The translations under genes were made by a program, and so were the position numbers. 64,000 nucleotides of DNA, from the NCBI GenBank assembly GCA_029547705.1, contig JAKPOU010000042.1:277271-341270 (forward strand), read 5' to 3'. Under the pieces are notes generated by a model. The model was given only the letters and a program-made list of their open reading frames with translations. It did no database searches and was not told the origin of the DNA. The first letter of the stretch is position 1, and every line of letters starts with the position of its first letter. Source of the DNA: Bacteroidota bacterium (GTDB taxonomy: Bacteria; Bacteroidota; Bacteroidia; Bacteroidales; VadinHA17). Below, piece by piece: positions 27,842 through 37,267 of this stretch.

Positions 27842-27971
27842 AAATTCAGATACCGATGAGTTGCCTCTTATGCCTGATCCTCCGGAATAAGGGAAGGGAT
27901 GAGGTAATCAGAAATTGAGTATCTTTCTGATCTCTGTGTTATCTTATATTTAAATTTTTGATTTTAAGATC

Positions 27972-30872
27972 ATGAAAAAAATCCATGTGCGTTTTATTAT
28001 GATCCTGGCCGGTTTGATGATTTCCGTCATCATTGCTGATTGTCAGACCATATCCCCTTCCGGAATTGAATTTAAGAATGCTCCGGTTCTTTTTAAGGAA
28101 GGAGGAAAATCCTTTCAGCAGATATTGGTGAATTATCGGGCCGTCAATCCGGAAAAACTGGTAATAACATCTTCAGGGAAGGAATTGCTGAATGCGAACC
28201 TTACGAAAGGGGTTAACAGATTCCTTTTAACCCTTCCTGCAGTCAGCAGACCCGGGAAAATTACACTGACAGCCCGTATCGGCAACGGACCGGCTGAAAA
28301 ATGCCCTTTTACAATAGTTCCGCCAAAAAAATGGAAGATCTATTTTGTTCAGCATTCACACACCGATATAGGCTATACCCGTCCTCAATCGGAAATTCTT
28401 GCGGAACATATGCGCTATATAGACTATGCGCTTGATTATTGTGATCAGACCGATAATCTGCCTGACGATGCAAAATTCAGGTGGACATGTGAATCGGCCT
28501 GGGTTACCAGGGAGTATTTAAGATCCAGGCCATCGGAACAGATCCGGAGGCTGAAGGAAAGAGTTACCGAAAAACGTGTAGAAGTTACAGGAATGTTTTC
28601 CAATATGGCTGAAATTGCCGATGAGAATGTAATGTACGATTTCCTTCAGCCTGTGAAGGAAATCAGCAGTCACGGCATAAATGTTGAAACAGCCATGCAG
28701 AATGATGTCAACGGAATAGCCTGGTGCATGCCCGATTATTTTAAAAATACCGGTGTCCGGTATCTGATAATGGGCATAAACATGACCAGATCCATACTGC
28801 CTTTCGACAAACCGACTGCTTTCTGGTGGGAATCGCCATCAGGAGCCAGACTGCTTGCATTCAGGGCCGATCACTATATGACGGGAAACAATTTCGGGAT
28901 CGAGAGCAGGGAGCTGAAAGCGGAGAATATGCTCTGGCATATTGCCGATCTGGACGACAGGGGTTATCCCTTTGACAGGATAGGGATACAGTTTTCCGGT
29001 TACCGGACCGATAATGCCCCTCCTTCAACAGCGGCATGTGAACTGGTTAAACAATGGAATGCGAAATATGAATATCCCAAAATCAGACTGGCAGTGGCAG
29101 GTGAGTTCATGGAATATGTTGACAGGAATTATTCCGGCAAGCTTCCGGTTTACCGCAATGCATGGCTTGACTGGTGGACGGATGGTTACGGATCAACTTC
29201 ACGGGAAACAGCTGAAATAAGGAAAACACAGAATATAAAGCAGGTTGATGAAGGACTCCTGGCGATGGTGACAATTATGGGCGGTGAAATGAACAATGCA
29301 ATTGAAGGAAAACTCAATCATATAAATGAGAATGCCATCTTCTTTGATGAACATACATGCGGTGCGGATGAAAGTATCAGTCATCCCTATTCCGAAAATT
29401 CCACAAAACAGTGGCTTCAGAAAGGAGCTTACGCCTGGGAGGCACTGAAAAGAGTCACCCTCCTTAATGAGGAAGCACTGGCAAGATTCCAGCCATTTCT
29501 TTCCAAAGCATCATTTCCGGTTATTTATGTGATCAATCCGATGGGCTGGGACAGATCAGGCAATATAGAATTATTTGTTGACAATGAGGTTGTTCCGGTT
29601 GAGAACAAAGTTAATATAATAGATATTTCAACAGGAAGGAAAGTACCCGCACAGGTGAAAACAAGACGTCGTGAAGGCTCCTGGTGGATCATTGAGGTAA
29701 ATAATGTTCCCGCAATGGGGTACAAAGCTCTGAAAGTTGAGATTATACCTGAGCCCGCAACAATCCAGGCTGAATCAGAAAAAACAGAAATTCTTGAAAA
29801 CCAATACTACAGACTGGTAATAGATAAGACAAGCGGATCGGTAAGCTCTCTCTTTGACAAGGCGCTTGACCAGGATCTGGTGGATCCGGAAAATCAGTAT
29901 CATCTTGGCCAGCCGGTACGGGAAACATCCGAAAGACGGGATGTGCCTCCTTTCATCCGTACATCAGTTGCCAATGTCAGGGTGGATAAGGGTATTAATG
30001 GTGATGTATGGGAAAGCGTAAGAATAAGCTATGATCTGGACGGCTTTGAGAAAGGCAGCCCGGGCAAGCCGGGAGGCATACAAACGGAAATAAGATTATA
30101 CAGGAATGTCCGGAAAATTGAATTCAGATACACGGCCAACAAACTTATACTTACTGACCCTGAAGCCCTGTATGTTGCATTTCCCTTTGCACTGAAAGAC
30201 TCCAGAATCGTTTTTGAAACAATAGGTGGTATTCTGACCCAGGGAGAACAGCTTCCGGGATCTTCTTCCGACTGGAACGTTGCCCAGAATTTCGTGGCTG
30301 TACGCGGAAAAAGCGGACAGGTGATTATTGTCAGCAATGAGGTGCCCTTATGGCATTTCAGCGATTTCAACATGGGTAAGTTTGAACGCTATCCGGTAAA
30401 GGGCAAACCCTGGCTCTATTCATGGGTGATGAATAATTACTGGTTCACCAATTTCAGGGCTTATCAGGAAGGTGCTTTCAGCTGGGGCTATCAGCTGACA
30501 TCGTCCGGGGATACTTCCAATACATTCGCAACTCACTGGGCATGGGGAGAAAGAAATCCTTTTCTGACAAGAACATTCCCGGCCGGAACAGGCGAACTGA
30601 AAATTCCTTCCTTTCAGACTCTGAAGTTATCAGGAACCGGAAACGTATTGCCGGTAAACAGCCGTCCCGTCTTTAACCGCGAAAGAACCATCCTCCTGCA
30701 TTTAAGAGAACTTGAAGGCCTGCCGGGCGAGGTGGAAATTTCAAGTGCTGCTCCCGGACAGATGATAAGGAAAATGACTGAAGTCAATTCTTTCGGCAAG
30801 CCGGCTGCCCGGCTGTCATCTGTAATCCCTCTGAAACCCTATGAAGTCAAATTCGTTGAGCTGGAATTCTGA
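27972..30872 (+). CDS. GH38 alpha-mannosidase, exported
   Basis: This 966-residue enzyme starts with a signal peptide (residues 1-24). The GH38 catalytic domain opens with HSHTDIGYT, in which His130 and Asp132 are the expected zinc ligands. The likely nucleophile is Asp245 in MQNDVNG. Middle and C-terminal GH38 beta domains follow, including the EILENQYYRLVID strand that typically starts the C-terminal part. GH38 enzymes are retaining alpha-mannosidases that trim alpha-1,2/3/6-linked mannose. It is encoded between the locus 2 terminator and two GH92 genes (23-bp gap), which fits stepwise debranching of alpha-mannan or N-glycan. It could be periplasmic. Confidence 0.9.
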   Translation: MKKIHVRFIMILAGLMISVIIADCQTISPSGIEFKNAPVLFKEGGKSFQQILVNYRAVNPEKLVITSSGKELLNANLTKGVNRFLLTLPAVSRPGKITLTARIGNGPAEKCPFTIVPPKKWKIYFVQHSHTDIGYTRPQSEILAEHMRYIDYALDYCDQTDNLPDDAKFRWTCESAWVTREYLRSRPSEQIRRLKERVTEKRVEVTGMFSNMAEIADENVMYDFLQPVKEISSHGINVETAMQNDVNGIAWCMPDYFKNTGVRYLIMGINMTRSILPFDKPTAFWWESPSGARLLAFRADHYMTGNNFGIESRELKAENMLWHIADLDDRGYPFDRIGIQFSGYRTDNAPPSTAACELVKQWNAKYEYPKIRLAVAGEFMEYVDRNYSGKLPVYRNAWLDWWTDGYGSTSRETAEIRKTQNIKQVDEGLLAMVTIMGGEMNNAIEGKLNHINENAIFFDEHTCGADESISHPYSENSTKQWLQKGAYAWEALKRVTLLNEEALARFQPFLSKASFPVIYVINPMGWDRSGNIELFVDNEVVPVENKVNIIDISTGRKVPAQVKTRRREGSWWIIEVNNVPAMGYKALKVEIIPEPATIQAESEKTEILENQYYRLVIDKTSGSVSSLFDKALDQDLVDPENQYHLGQPVRETSERRDVPPFIRTSVANVRVDKGINGDVWESVRISYDLDGFEKGSPGKPGGIQTEIRLYRNVRKIEFRYTANKLILTDPEALYVAFPFALKDSRIVFETIGGILTQGEQLPGSSSDWNVAQNFVAVRGKSGQVIIVSNEVPLWHFSDFNMGKFERYPVKGKPWLYSWVMNNYWFTNFRAYQEGAFSWGYQLTSSGDTSNTFATHWAWGERNPFLTRTFPAGTGELKIPSFQTLKLSGTGNVLPVNSRPVFNRERTILLHLRELEGLPGEVEISSAAPGQMIRKMTEVNSFGKPAARLSSVIPLKPYEVKFVELEF

Positions 30873-30895
30873 AAACCATTAAATCCTGTAAGTAA

Positions 30896-33154
30896 ATGTC
30901 GAAAGTAAGATTATTCCTTGTTTTTCTGCTTGTCCCCATGGCATGCGGCAACAATGATGTAACACGCTTTGTGGATCCGAACATAGGGGGCGTGGCTCCC
31001 CTTCTCACAACAAAATGTCCCACCGTCCACAGGCCTCACAGCATGGTCAGGGTTTTTCCCGTTACAAAACCAGGGCTGAGTGACCGGTATCTTTCGGACA
31101 GGATATACGGATTCGGACTTAACATGCCGGCCTACAGGATGGGCCATGTTACCAGTATTATGCCGGTACCGGGAGAACTCTCATTTGATCCTGATGCAAC
31201 AGCATCATCCTATGATCATGATCTTGAAGATGTGCACCCCTGGAAGCATACAGTTTTTCTGGAAGATCATGATATAGTTGCGGAATGGACAACAAGCGAA
31301 AGAGCTGTTGTATACCGTTTTGTGTTCCGGAAGGATGTTCCGGCAAATGTGATTTTCAGATCCGCCGGACAGGCTTCTTTCAGGATCAGGGGGAATAATA
31401 CAATCCGGGGATGGGAAGAATTCAGGAATACAAAGCAATACTTCCATGCCGAGTTTTCTCTTCCCTTTGATTCCCGCGGAACATTTAACGGATCGGAGAT
31501 TATTCCCGGAAGTGATGAGGCAGACGGCAGGGGAACAGGTGCCTGTATATCCTTTTTTGCTCCGGGACAACCGCTGGAGGTAAGGATAGGTATATCCTAC
31601 ATTGATGAGGATCAGGCAAGAGAAAATCTGGAGCGTGAAATGAAGGGTAAAACGTTTGAGAAAATCTGTGATGAAAGTTACAGGATCTGGAAAGATGCAC
31701 TTGGTAAAATATACGCTGAGGGTGGTACTGAGAGACAGATGAGGATTTTCTATACCTCACTGTACAGATGTTTTGAGAGAATGGTGAATATTTCCGAATA
31801 TGGCAGGTATTACAGCGGTTACGACAGGAAGGTGCACAATGATGAAGGAAAACCTTTTTATGTTGACGACTGGTTATGGGATACATTCCGGAGCCAGCAT
31901 CCCCTGCTCTATATTATAGAGCCTGACAAACAGCTTGATATGGCACAGTCTTATGTCAGAATGTATGAGCAAAGCGGCTGGATGCCGACATTTCCCCAGT
32001 TTTACGGCGATTTTTCGGCGATGATAGGATTTCATTCCACTGCGCTTGTATGGGATATATATCAGAAGGGGGGAAGGGATTTTGATGTTGAAAAAGCTTA
32101 TGAAGGTTTTATCAAGAATGCCATGAAGGGGACCCTGGTGCCATGGAGGTCCGGTCCTATGTGCGGACTTGACAGTTTCTATATTCAGAACGGCTGGTTT
32201 CCCGCCCTTCCGGAAGGAGCTGAGGAAACAGAGCCCCTGGTTGACGGCTTTGAAAAACGGCAGGCTGTAGCTGTAACACTGGAACACAGTTATGATGACT
32301 GGTGCCTGGCGCAGCTGGCAAAAGCCCTGGGGAAGAATGAGGATTATGAATATTTCAGCAGGAGAGCTCAGAATTACAGGAATGTTTATAACCCCGAAAC
32401 CGGTTTTATGGCTCCGAAGATGGCCGACGGAAACTGGGTGGAACCCTTTGATCCCACCCTGTCTGGCGGAATCGGTTCCAGAATGTATTTTGCGGAAAAT
32501 AATGCCTGGATCTGGAATTTCAGCGTGATGCACGATATTCCCTCCCTGATTGAACTGATTGGGGGTGCGGAAACATTTACGGACCGGCTTGACAGGCTTT
32601 TCAATGAACCGACAGGTATTGCCAAATGGCAGTTCATGGGTCAGTTCCCGGATGCTTCCGGATTGAACGGTATGTTCCCTGCAGGCAATGAACCTTCATT
32701 CCATGTCCCCTACCTTTACAATTACGCCGGGAAACCATGGAAAACCCAGAGAAGGATAAAGGAAGTGATGGAACTGTGGTTCGATGATGATCCGCTTGGC
32801 CTCCCCGGTGATGAAGACGGAGGAGCCTTATGCGCCTGGTATGTATTATCGGCAATGGGATTCTACCCGGTCACTCCCGGGAACGGATTGTATGCAATCG
32901 GAACACCGTTTTTTAAAAAAGTCAGCATTAATCTGCCTGACGGGAAAATATTTACAATAAAAGCCCGGAATATATCAAAAAAGAATAAATATATTCAGTC
33001 GGCAAAACTCAACGGAAAACCCTTTGACCGGGCATGGATCAGACATTCCGAGATCACCGGGGGAGGCACACTTGAGTTTGTGATGGGTGATCGCCCCAAC
33101 AGGGAATGGGGAAATGATCCGGCAGTGCTTGAGCAGCTGACAGCTGATAACTGA
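30896..33154 (+). CDS. GH92 alpha-mannosidase lipoprotein (first of three)
   Basis: At 752 residues this matches a standard two-domain GH92 enzyme: an N-terminal beta domain starting VDPNIGG and a C-terminal (alpha/alpha)6 barrel. The expected general acid is Glu534 (FAENNAW). The calcium/base motif is GDEDGG with Asp639 and Asp641. The loop before the HxxYLYNYAGKPWKTQ segment reads GNEPS with Glu599. GH92 enzymes are calcium-dependent inverting exo-alpha-mannosidases. Cys17 follows a weak lipobox (PMAC). It lies 23 bp after GH38 and 26 bp before the next GH92, so all three are likely in one operon. Confidence 0.92.
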   Translation: MSKVRLFLVFLLVPMACGNNDVTRFVDPNIGGVAPLLTTKCPTVHRPHSMVRVFPVTKPGLSDRYLSDRIYGFGLNMPAYRMGHVTSIMPVPGELSFDPDATASSYDHDLEDVHPWKHTVFLEDHDIVAEWTTSERAVVYRFVFRKDVPANVIFRSAGQASFRIRGNNTIRGWEEFRNTKQYFHAEFSLPFDSRGTFNGSEIIPGSDEADGRGTGACISFFAPGQPLEVRIGISYIDEDQARENLEREMKGKTFEKICDESYRIWKDALGKIYAEGGTERQMRIFYTSLYRCFERMVNISEYGRYYSGYDRKVHNDEGKPFYVDDWLWDTFRSQHPLLYIIEPDKQLDMAQSYVRMYEQSGWMPTFPQFYGDFSAMIGFHSTALVWDIYQKGGRDFDVEKAYEGFIKNAMKGTLVPWRSGPMCGLDSFYIQNGWFPALPEGAEETEPLVDGFEKRQAVAVTLEHSYDDWCLAQLAKALGKNEDYEYFSRRAQNYRNVYNPETGFMAPKMADGNWVEPFDPTLSGGIGSRMYFAENNAWIWNFSVMHDIPSLIELIGGAETFTDRLDRLFNEPTGIAKWQFMGQFPDASGLNGMFPAGNEPSFHVPYLYNYAGKPWKTQRRIKEVMELWFDDDPLGLPGDEDGGALCAWYVLSAMGFYPVTPGNGLYAIGTPFFKKVSINLPDGKIFTIKARNISKKNKYIQSAKLNGKPFDRAWIRHSEITGGGTLEFVMGDRPNREWGNDPAVLEQLTADN

Positions 33155-33180
33155 ATTCATAAATAATATATTTCCAGGCA

Positions 33181-36100
33181 ATGACCAGATTTATCTTAGC
33201 CCTGCTGTTTATATCGTTCAGCCTTTTATCATGCAGCAGGGATACAAAAATTGTATGGAGCATAGGCAGTGAGGACGGATCTTCGGCAGATCTTGCACTG
33301 GGTCCGGACGGATTCAGGGATTTCCTGAGCCGGGATTTTGGTTTTGAGGATAAGTATTTTCTTATTGGCCATTCGGTGGACAGGGAGTCTTTTCCCTATG
33401 TTCTTCCGGGCCCGGCCGATACCTGGGGAGGAACATGGTCCACCGCGGGCTGGAGGACACATCAGATAAATATTTTTTTCGGGATCCGGGAAATGCAGGG
33501 AAAGAGCATGCATGGCAAGTGGAAACTGGTTATCAGCCTTCTTGATTTTTCAGGGAGATTCCCGCCATTGCTGAAGGCAAGCATAAATGAATATGACCGG
33601 AAAATCAGGCTGTTTGCCGGTGAGTATCAGCCGGCTGATCAGGTTCATCCCGGAATGACCGCGGCTGTCACCGATACGGCATCCATTTCAGGCGATCTGA
33701 AGGATATTCACCCCCGGAAGATTGAAATACCTGTTGATCCGGGAATCATCAAACGCGGAGGCAACTGCATTACACTGACAATTCTGGAAGGCTCATGGAT
33801 TATGTTCGATGAGCTTCACCTTGAGGCTCCGGGAAATGTATCCCTTATTGTGCCGGAAGAGGTTTTTATCCGGGAAGTGAAAGCTTCCTCATATGAACTT
33901 GATCAGGGGGAAGACAGGATTCAGCCGCTCCTGGTGACCGCGGTACATCTTGACGGATCACCGGAAATAAGTGTGGAACTGGACGGGAAGGAGATTTTCA
34001 GGGAAAGAACTGAGGCAGGTATCTGTCAGTTTGAGGTGCCGATGCCGGCAACTGACAAAAGAATCAAATCGGGATATAAAATATATTCAGGGAATGTTCT
34101 GCTTGAGGAAGGAACTGTTATACGTTCACCTCAGAAAGCCGGAACGCTTGCAGATTATGTTGACACAAGAACCGGAACGGCACATTCAAGATGGATGATT
34201 GCACCCGGTCCCTGGATGCCTTTCAGCATGGTAAAACTCAGTCCGGATAATCAGAATCCGGGATGGCAGGCCGGCTATGAACCTTCCTTTGAGAGTATAG
34301 GTACTTTCAGCCATATTCATGAATGGACTCTCGGCGGACTTGGTATTTTCGCTTCAAATGGCAGGCTTATCACAAAGATAGGGGATGAACTTCTGGATGA
34401 GGAAGGATACCGTTCCGGAATCAATAAAAGGACCGAGGAAGCCCCTTTGGGTTATTACAGGGCCGATCTCACCAGGTACGGCATAAAGGCAGAGCTTACA
34501 GCTACCACCCGCTGCGGTTTCCTGAGATTCACCTTTCCTTCGGGCAGGGACAGCTCAAGAATACTTGTTGATTTAAAAGTGCCGGCTGAATACAGCTATG
34601 AACTGAAAGAGATAAATATAAAGGCGACAGGAAAAAACCGGATTGAGGGTTTTTGCCGCCAGTTTGCCCCGAGGGTCTGGAGCAATGATGCACAGCAGGA
34701 CTATACTGTGCATTTCGTGCTTGAAACGGACAGGCCTTTCAAAAGTATGGGAAGCTGGCTGAACGGGAAAATAATTTATTCCGATTCCCTTTATGCGAAA
34801 GAGGCAGAGGATGCAGGGATATTCCTGGAATTTGATACCCGGAAGCAGCGTGCGGTACAGCTTAGATCGGGTATTTCCTATGTCAGCATCCCGAATGCAT
34901 CGGAGAATCTTGAAACAGAGATCTCCGGGCCTTTCGGCTGGGATTTTGATGCCGTCAGGAACAATAATGTAAATACATGGAATGATATTTTTGGGCGGGT
35001 TCTGATAAAAACCAGCGACAGGCTGGAGAAAGTACGCTTCTATAATAACTTTTACAGGGCTTTGTGCAGCAGGAACATTTTTTCCGATGTAAACGGAGAA
35101 TGGATCTCCACCGACGGTTTGACAAGGAAATTTGAAAATCCGGATCATGTTGCCCTGGGATGTGATGCATTCTGGAACACCTTCTGGAACCTGAACCAGT
35201 TCTGGAACCTGGTAACCCCGGAGTGGTCCGAAAGATGGGTTAACTCACAGCTTGCAATGTATGATGCCAACGGATGGCTGGCAAAGGGACCCGCGGGGAT
35301 GAACTACATCCCGGTAATGGTGGCTGAACATGAAATACCGCTTATTGTAAGTGCATACCAGATGGGAGCCGGCAATTTCGATGCAGACAAGGCACTGGAG
35401 GCTGCTGTTAAGATGCAGACCACCCCTGCACAGAAAGTATTTAATGGTTTTGCCGGTAACAGGGATCTGATTCCCTGGCTCCGTTATAAATATGTTCCGT
35501 ATGACAAGGGAAGATTTTCCAACAGCATGGAATATTCATTTGATGACTGGACCGTTGGTCAGCTGGCCAGGGCACTGGGAAATGAGGAGCTATACCGGAA
35601 ATTCAATGAACGGGGCTACTGGTGGCGCAATGCGATAAATCCGGAAAATGGCTATTGTCACATGAGACACAGTGATGGCACATGGCTGAAGGATTTCGAT
35701 CCCTTCCTCTCAGGTGCCAACAGGCACTATGTTGAGGCCAATGCATGGCAGATGACGTTTTTTGTACCGCAGGATGTGCCCGCCCTTGTTGACGCCATAG
35801 GAAAGGACCGCTTCAATGAAAGGCTGCAATGGGGCTTTGAACAGAGTGAGAAATGGAGATACAACGCTCCGAATGACCAGTACTGGAATTATCCTGTTGT
35901 ACAGGGAAACCAGCAGTCAATGCATTTTTCCTTTCTGTTCAACTGGTCGGGAAAACCATGGCTGACCCAGAAATGGACCAGATCCATTATAGACAGGTAT
36001 TACGGAACGGGAACAGCCAATGCCTATCTCGGGGATGAGGACCAGGGCCAGATGAGTGCCTGGTTCCTGATGGCATCAATGGGGCTGTTCCAGACAGACG

Positions 36101-36363
36101 GCGGATGCAGGGTCAGTCCCGTTTATGAACTGGCCAGTCCCGTTTTTAAAAGGATTGAAATCGACCTGGGAAACAGATACGGCAGGGGAGAAAAATTCAT
36201 AATAGAAGCAGAAAACAGTTCAAGGAAAAACATGTATATCAGGAAGGCAATCCTCAATGGCACTGAGCTTGAATCATTCCTTATTCCTGCAGCTGAATTG
36301 CTGAAGGGAGGTTCACTGATGCTTGAAATGGGATCCGAACCGGATACAACGCTTTTCCGGTAG
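33181..36363 (+). CDS. GH92 alpha-mannosidase with long N-terminal beta extension (second of three)
   Basis: This 1060-residue lipoprotein (lipobox SLLSC, Cys18) has about 310 extra residues before the GH92 part. The extension begins IVWSIGSEDGSSADLAL, a phrase that resembles the beta-sandwich domain attached to rhamnogalacturonan-lyase-like proteins; a binding role is inferred. The GH92 part starts near DYVDTRTGTAHSRW. It has the general acid Glu852 (VEANAWQ) and base motif GDEDQGQ with Asp952 and Asp954. The loop that reads GNEPS in the first GH92 reads GNQQS here (Gln911), which hints at a different linkage preference. Confidence 0.88.
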   Translation: MTRFILALLFISFSLLSCSRDTKIVWSIGSEDGSSADLALGPDGFRDFLSRDFGFEDKYFLIGHSVDRESFPYVLPGPADTWGGTWSTAGWRTHQINIFFGIREMQGKSMHGKWKLVISLLDFSGRFPPLLKASINEYDRKIRLFAGEYQPADQVHPGMTAAVTDTASISGDLKDIHPRKIEIPVDPGIIKRGGNCITLTILEGSWIMFDELHLEAPGNVSLIVPEEVFIREVKASSYELDQGEDRIQPLLVTAVHLDGSPEISVELDGKEIFRERTEAGICQFEVPMPATDKRIKSGYKIYSGNVLLEEGTVIRSPQKAGTLADYVDTRTGTAHSRWMIAPGPWMPFSMVKLSPDNQNPGWQAGYEPSFESIGTFSHIHEWTLGGLGIFASNGRLITKIGDELLDEEGYRSGINKRTEEAPLGYYRADLTRYGIKAELTATTRCGFLRFTFPSGRDSSRILVDLKVPAEYSYELKEINIKATGKNRIEGFCRQFAPRVWSNDAQQDYTVHFVLETDRPFKSMGSWLNGKIIYSDSLYAKEAEDAGIFLEFDTRKQRAVQLRSGISYVSIPNASENLETEISGPFGWDFDAVRNNNVNTWNDIFGRVLIKTSDRLEKVRFYNNFYRALCSRNIFSDVNGEWISTDGLTRKFENPDHVALGCDAFWNTFWNLNQFWNLVTPEWSERWVNSQLAMYDANGWLAKGPAGMNYIPVMVAEHEIPLIVSAYQMGAGNFDADKALEAAVKMQTTPAQKVFNGFAGNRDLIPWLRYKYVPYDKGRFSNSMEYSFDDWTVGQLARALGNEELYRKFNERGYWWRNAINPENGYCHMRHSDGTWLKDFDPFLSGANRHYVEANAWQMTFFVPQDVPALVDAIGKDRFNERLQWGFEQSEKWRYNAPNDQYWNYPVVQGNQQSMHFSFLFNWSGKPWLTQKWTRSIIDRYYGTGTANAYLGDEDQGQMSAWFLMASMGLFQTDGGCRVSPVYELASPVFKRIEIDLGNRYGRGEKFIIEAENSSRKNMYIRKAILNGTELESFLIPAAELLKGGSLMLEMGSEPDTTLFR

Positions 36364-36383
36364 CAGTTCATCAGAATGTTTTA

Positions 36384-36391
36384 TATTTTTG
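36384..36391 (+). promoter_or_regulatory. Possible -7 box before the isomerase-kinase-dehydrogenase operon
   Basis: TATTTTTG matches the Bacteroidota TAnnTTTG -7 consensus and lies in the only sizeable gap (193 bp) between the GH92 genes and the sugar-isomerase gene. No convincing -33 TTTG stands 19-21 bp upstream. Confidence 0.25.
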
Positions 36392-36556
36392 AAAGACATA
36401 TTTTATAAAAGAACCCGGTCAGAACGGTTCAGGAATTTGTAATAATAATTTACAGATCTGACAATAAATGTTTTACAAACCCTGCCGGTAAAGGGTTAAA
36501 GAATTTTAAGCGATTGCATATATCAGGCGCAAAACAATTAATTAAAGTAAAAGGCT

Positions 36557-37231
36557 ATGAGAAGAAGTGAAGTAAACAAAATCATTATGGATTTTGAAAG
36601 GTTTCTTGCCGAACATAAGTTTTACCTGCCCGTGTGGGCATACTGGAAACCGGAGGAATGGAAGGGGAAATATGATATCTGCTCCGAGATCGTTGATAAT
36701 AAGCTTGGCTGGGATATCACCGATTTTGGCAGCGGTGATTTCAAAAAGACTGGACTGTCACTTTTTACGATACGCAACGGCAACTGGGACAAGAAAGACA
36801 AGATGTATTGTGAAAAGATAATGATGGCTGATGAGGAACAGGAAACTCCCATGCATTATCACTGGGCCAAGACGGAAGATATAATCAACCGTGGCGGCGG
36901 AAATCTGGTGATGGAGCTTTATTATGCAACAGATGATGACAGATTGTCTGAAGATCCGGTTACAGTAAGCATTGACGGTGTGCTGACAACCGTAGAGGCA
37001 GGCAGACCCCTCATACTTAAACCCGGTCAGAGCATCTCGCTCAAGTCAAAACTCTACCACAGGTTTTACGGGGAAAAGGGCAGGGGCAAAGTCCTCATCG
37101 GAGAAGTCAGCCTTGTAAATGATGATGCCAAAGACAATAAGTTCCATGAGGAGATAGGAAGGTTTCCGGAGATTGATGAAGACGTCAGTCCGCACCGCCT
37201 CCTGGTGAACGATTATGAAAAATACCTCTGA
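36557..37231 (+). CDS. D-lyxose/D-mannose isomerase (cupin ketol-isomerase)
   Basis: This 224-residue cytoplasmic protein has the D-lyxose isomerase cupin layout. Metal ligands are visible as His100, His102 and Glu107 (MHYHWAKTE) and His168 (LYHRFYG). These enzymes interconvert D-lyxose and D-xylulose, and also D-mannose and D-fructose. Beside four alpha-mannosidases, the mannose-to-fructose direction is the likely job. It begins the block isomerase, PfkB kinase (36-bp gap), MtlD-like dehydrogenase, which would take released mannose into fructose metabolism. The family is well supported; the in-cell substrate is inferred. Confidence 0.88.
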   Translation: MRRSEVNKIIMDFERFLAEHKFYLPVWAYWKPEEWKGKYDICSEIVDNKLGWDITDFGSGDFKKTGLSLFTIRNGNWDKKDKMYCEKIMMADEEQETPMHYHWAKTEDIINRGGGNLVMELYYATDDDRLSEDPVTVSIDGVLTTVEAGRPLILKPGQSISLKSKLYHRFYGEKGRGKVLIGEVSLVNDDAKDNKFHEEIGRFPEIDEDVSPHRLLVNDYEKYL

Positions 37232-37267
37232 CAGCAGACAAAAAAACAATATAAGTCAGATACTGTT

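Noticed and set aside
31874..32533. A 219-codon minus-strand open frame inside the first GH92
   Set aside because: It is antisense to conserved catalytic sequence and is His/Pro/Ile-rich like other shadow frames here.
34573..35148. A 191-codon minus-strand open frame inside the second GH92
   Set aside because: It is antisense to the GH92 domain, with no start context or family match.
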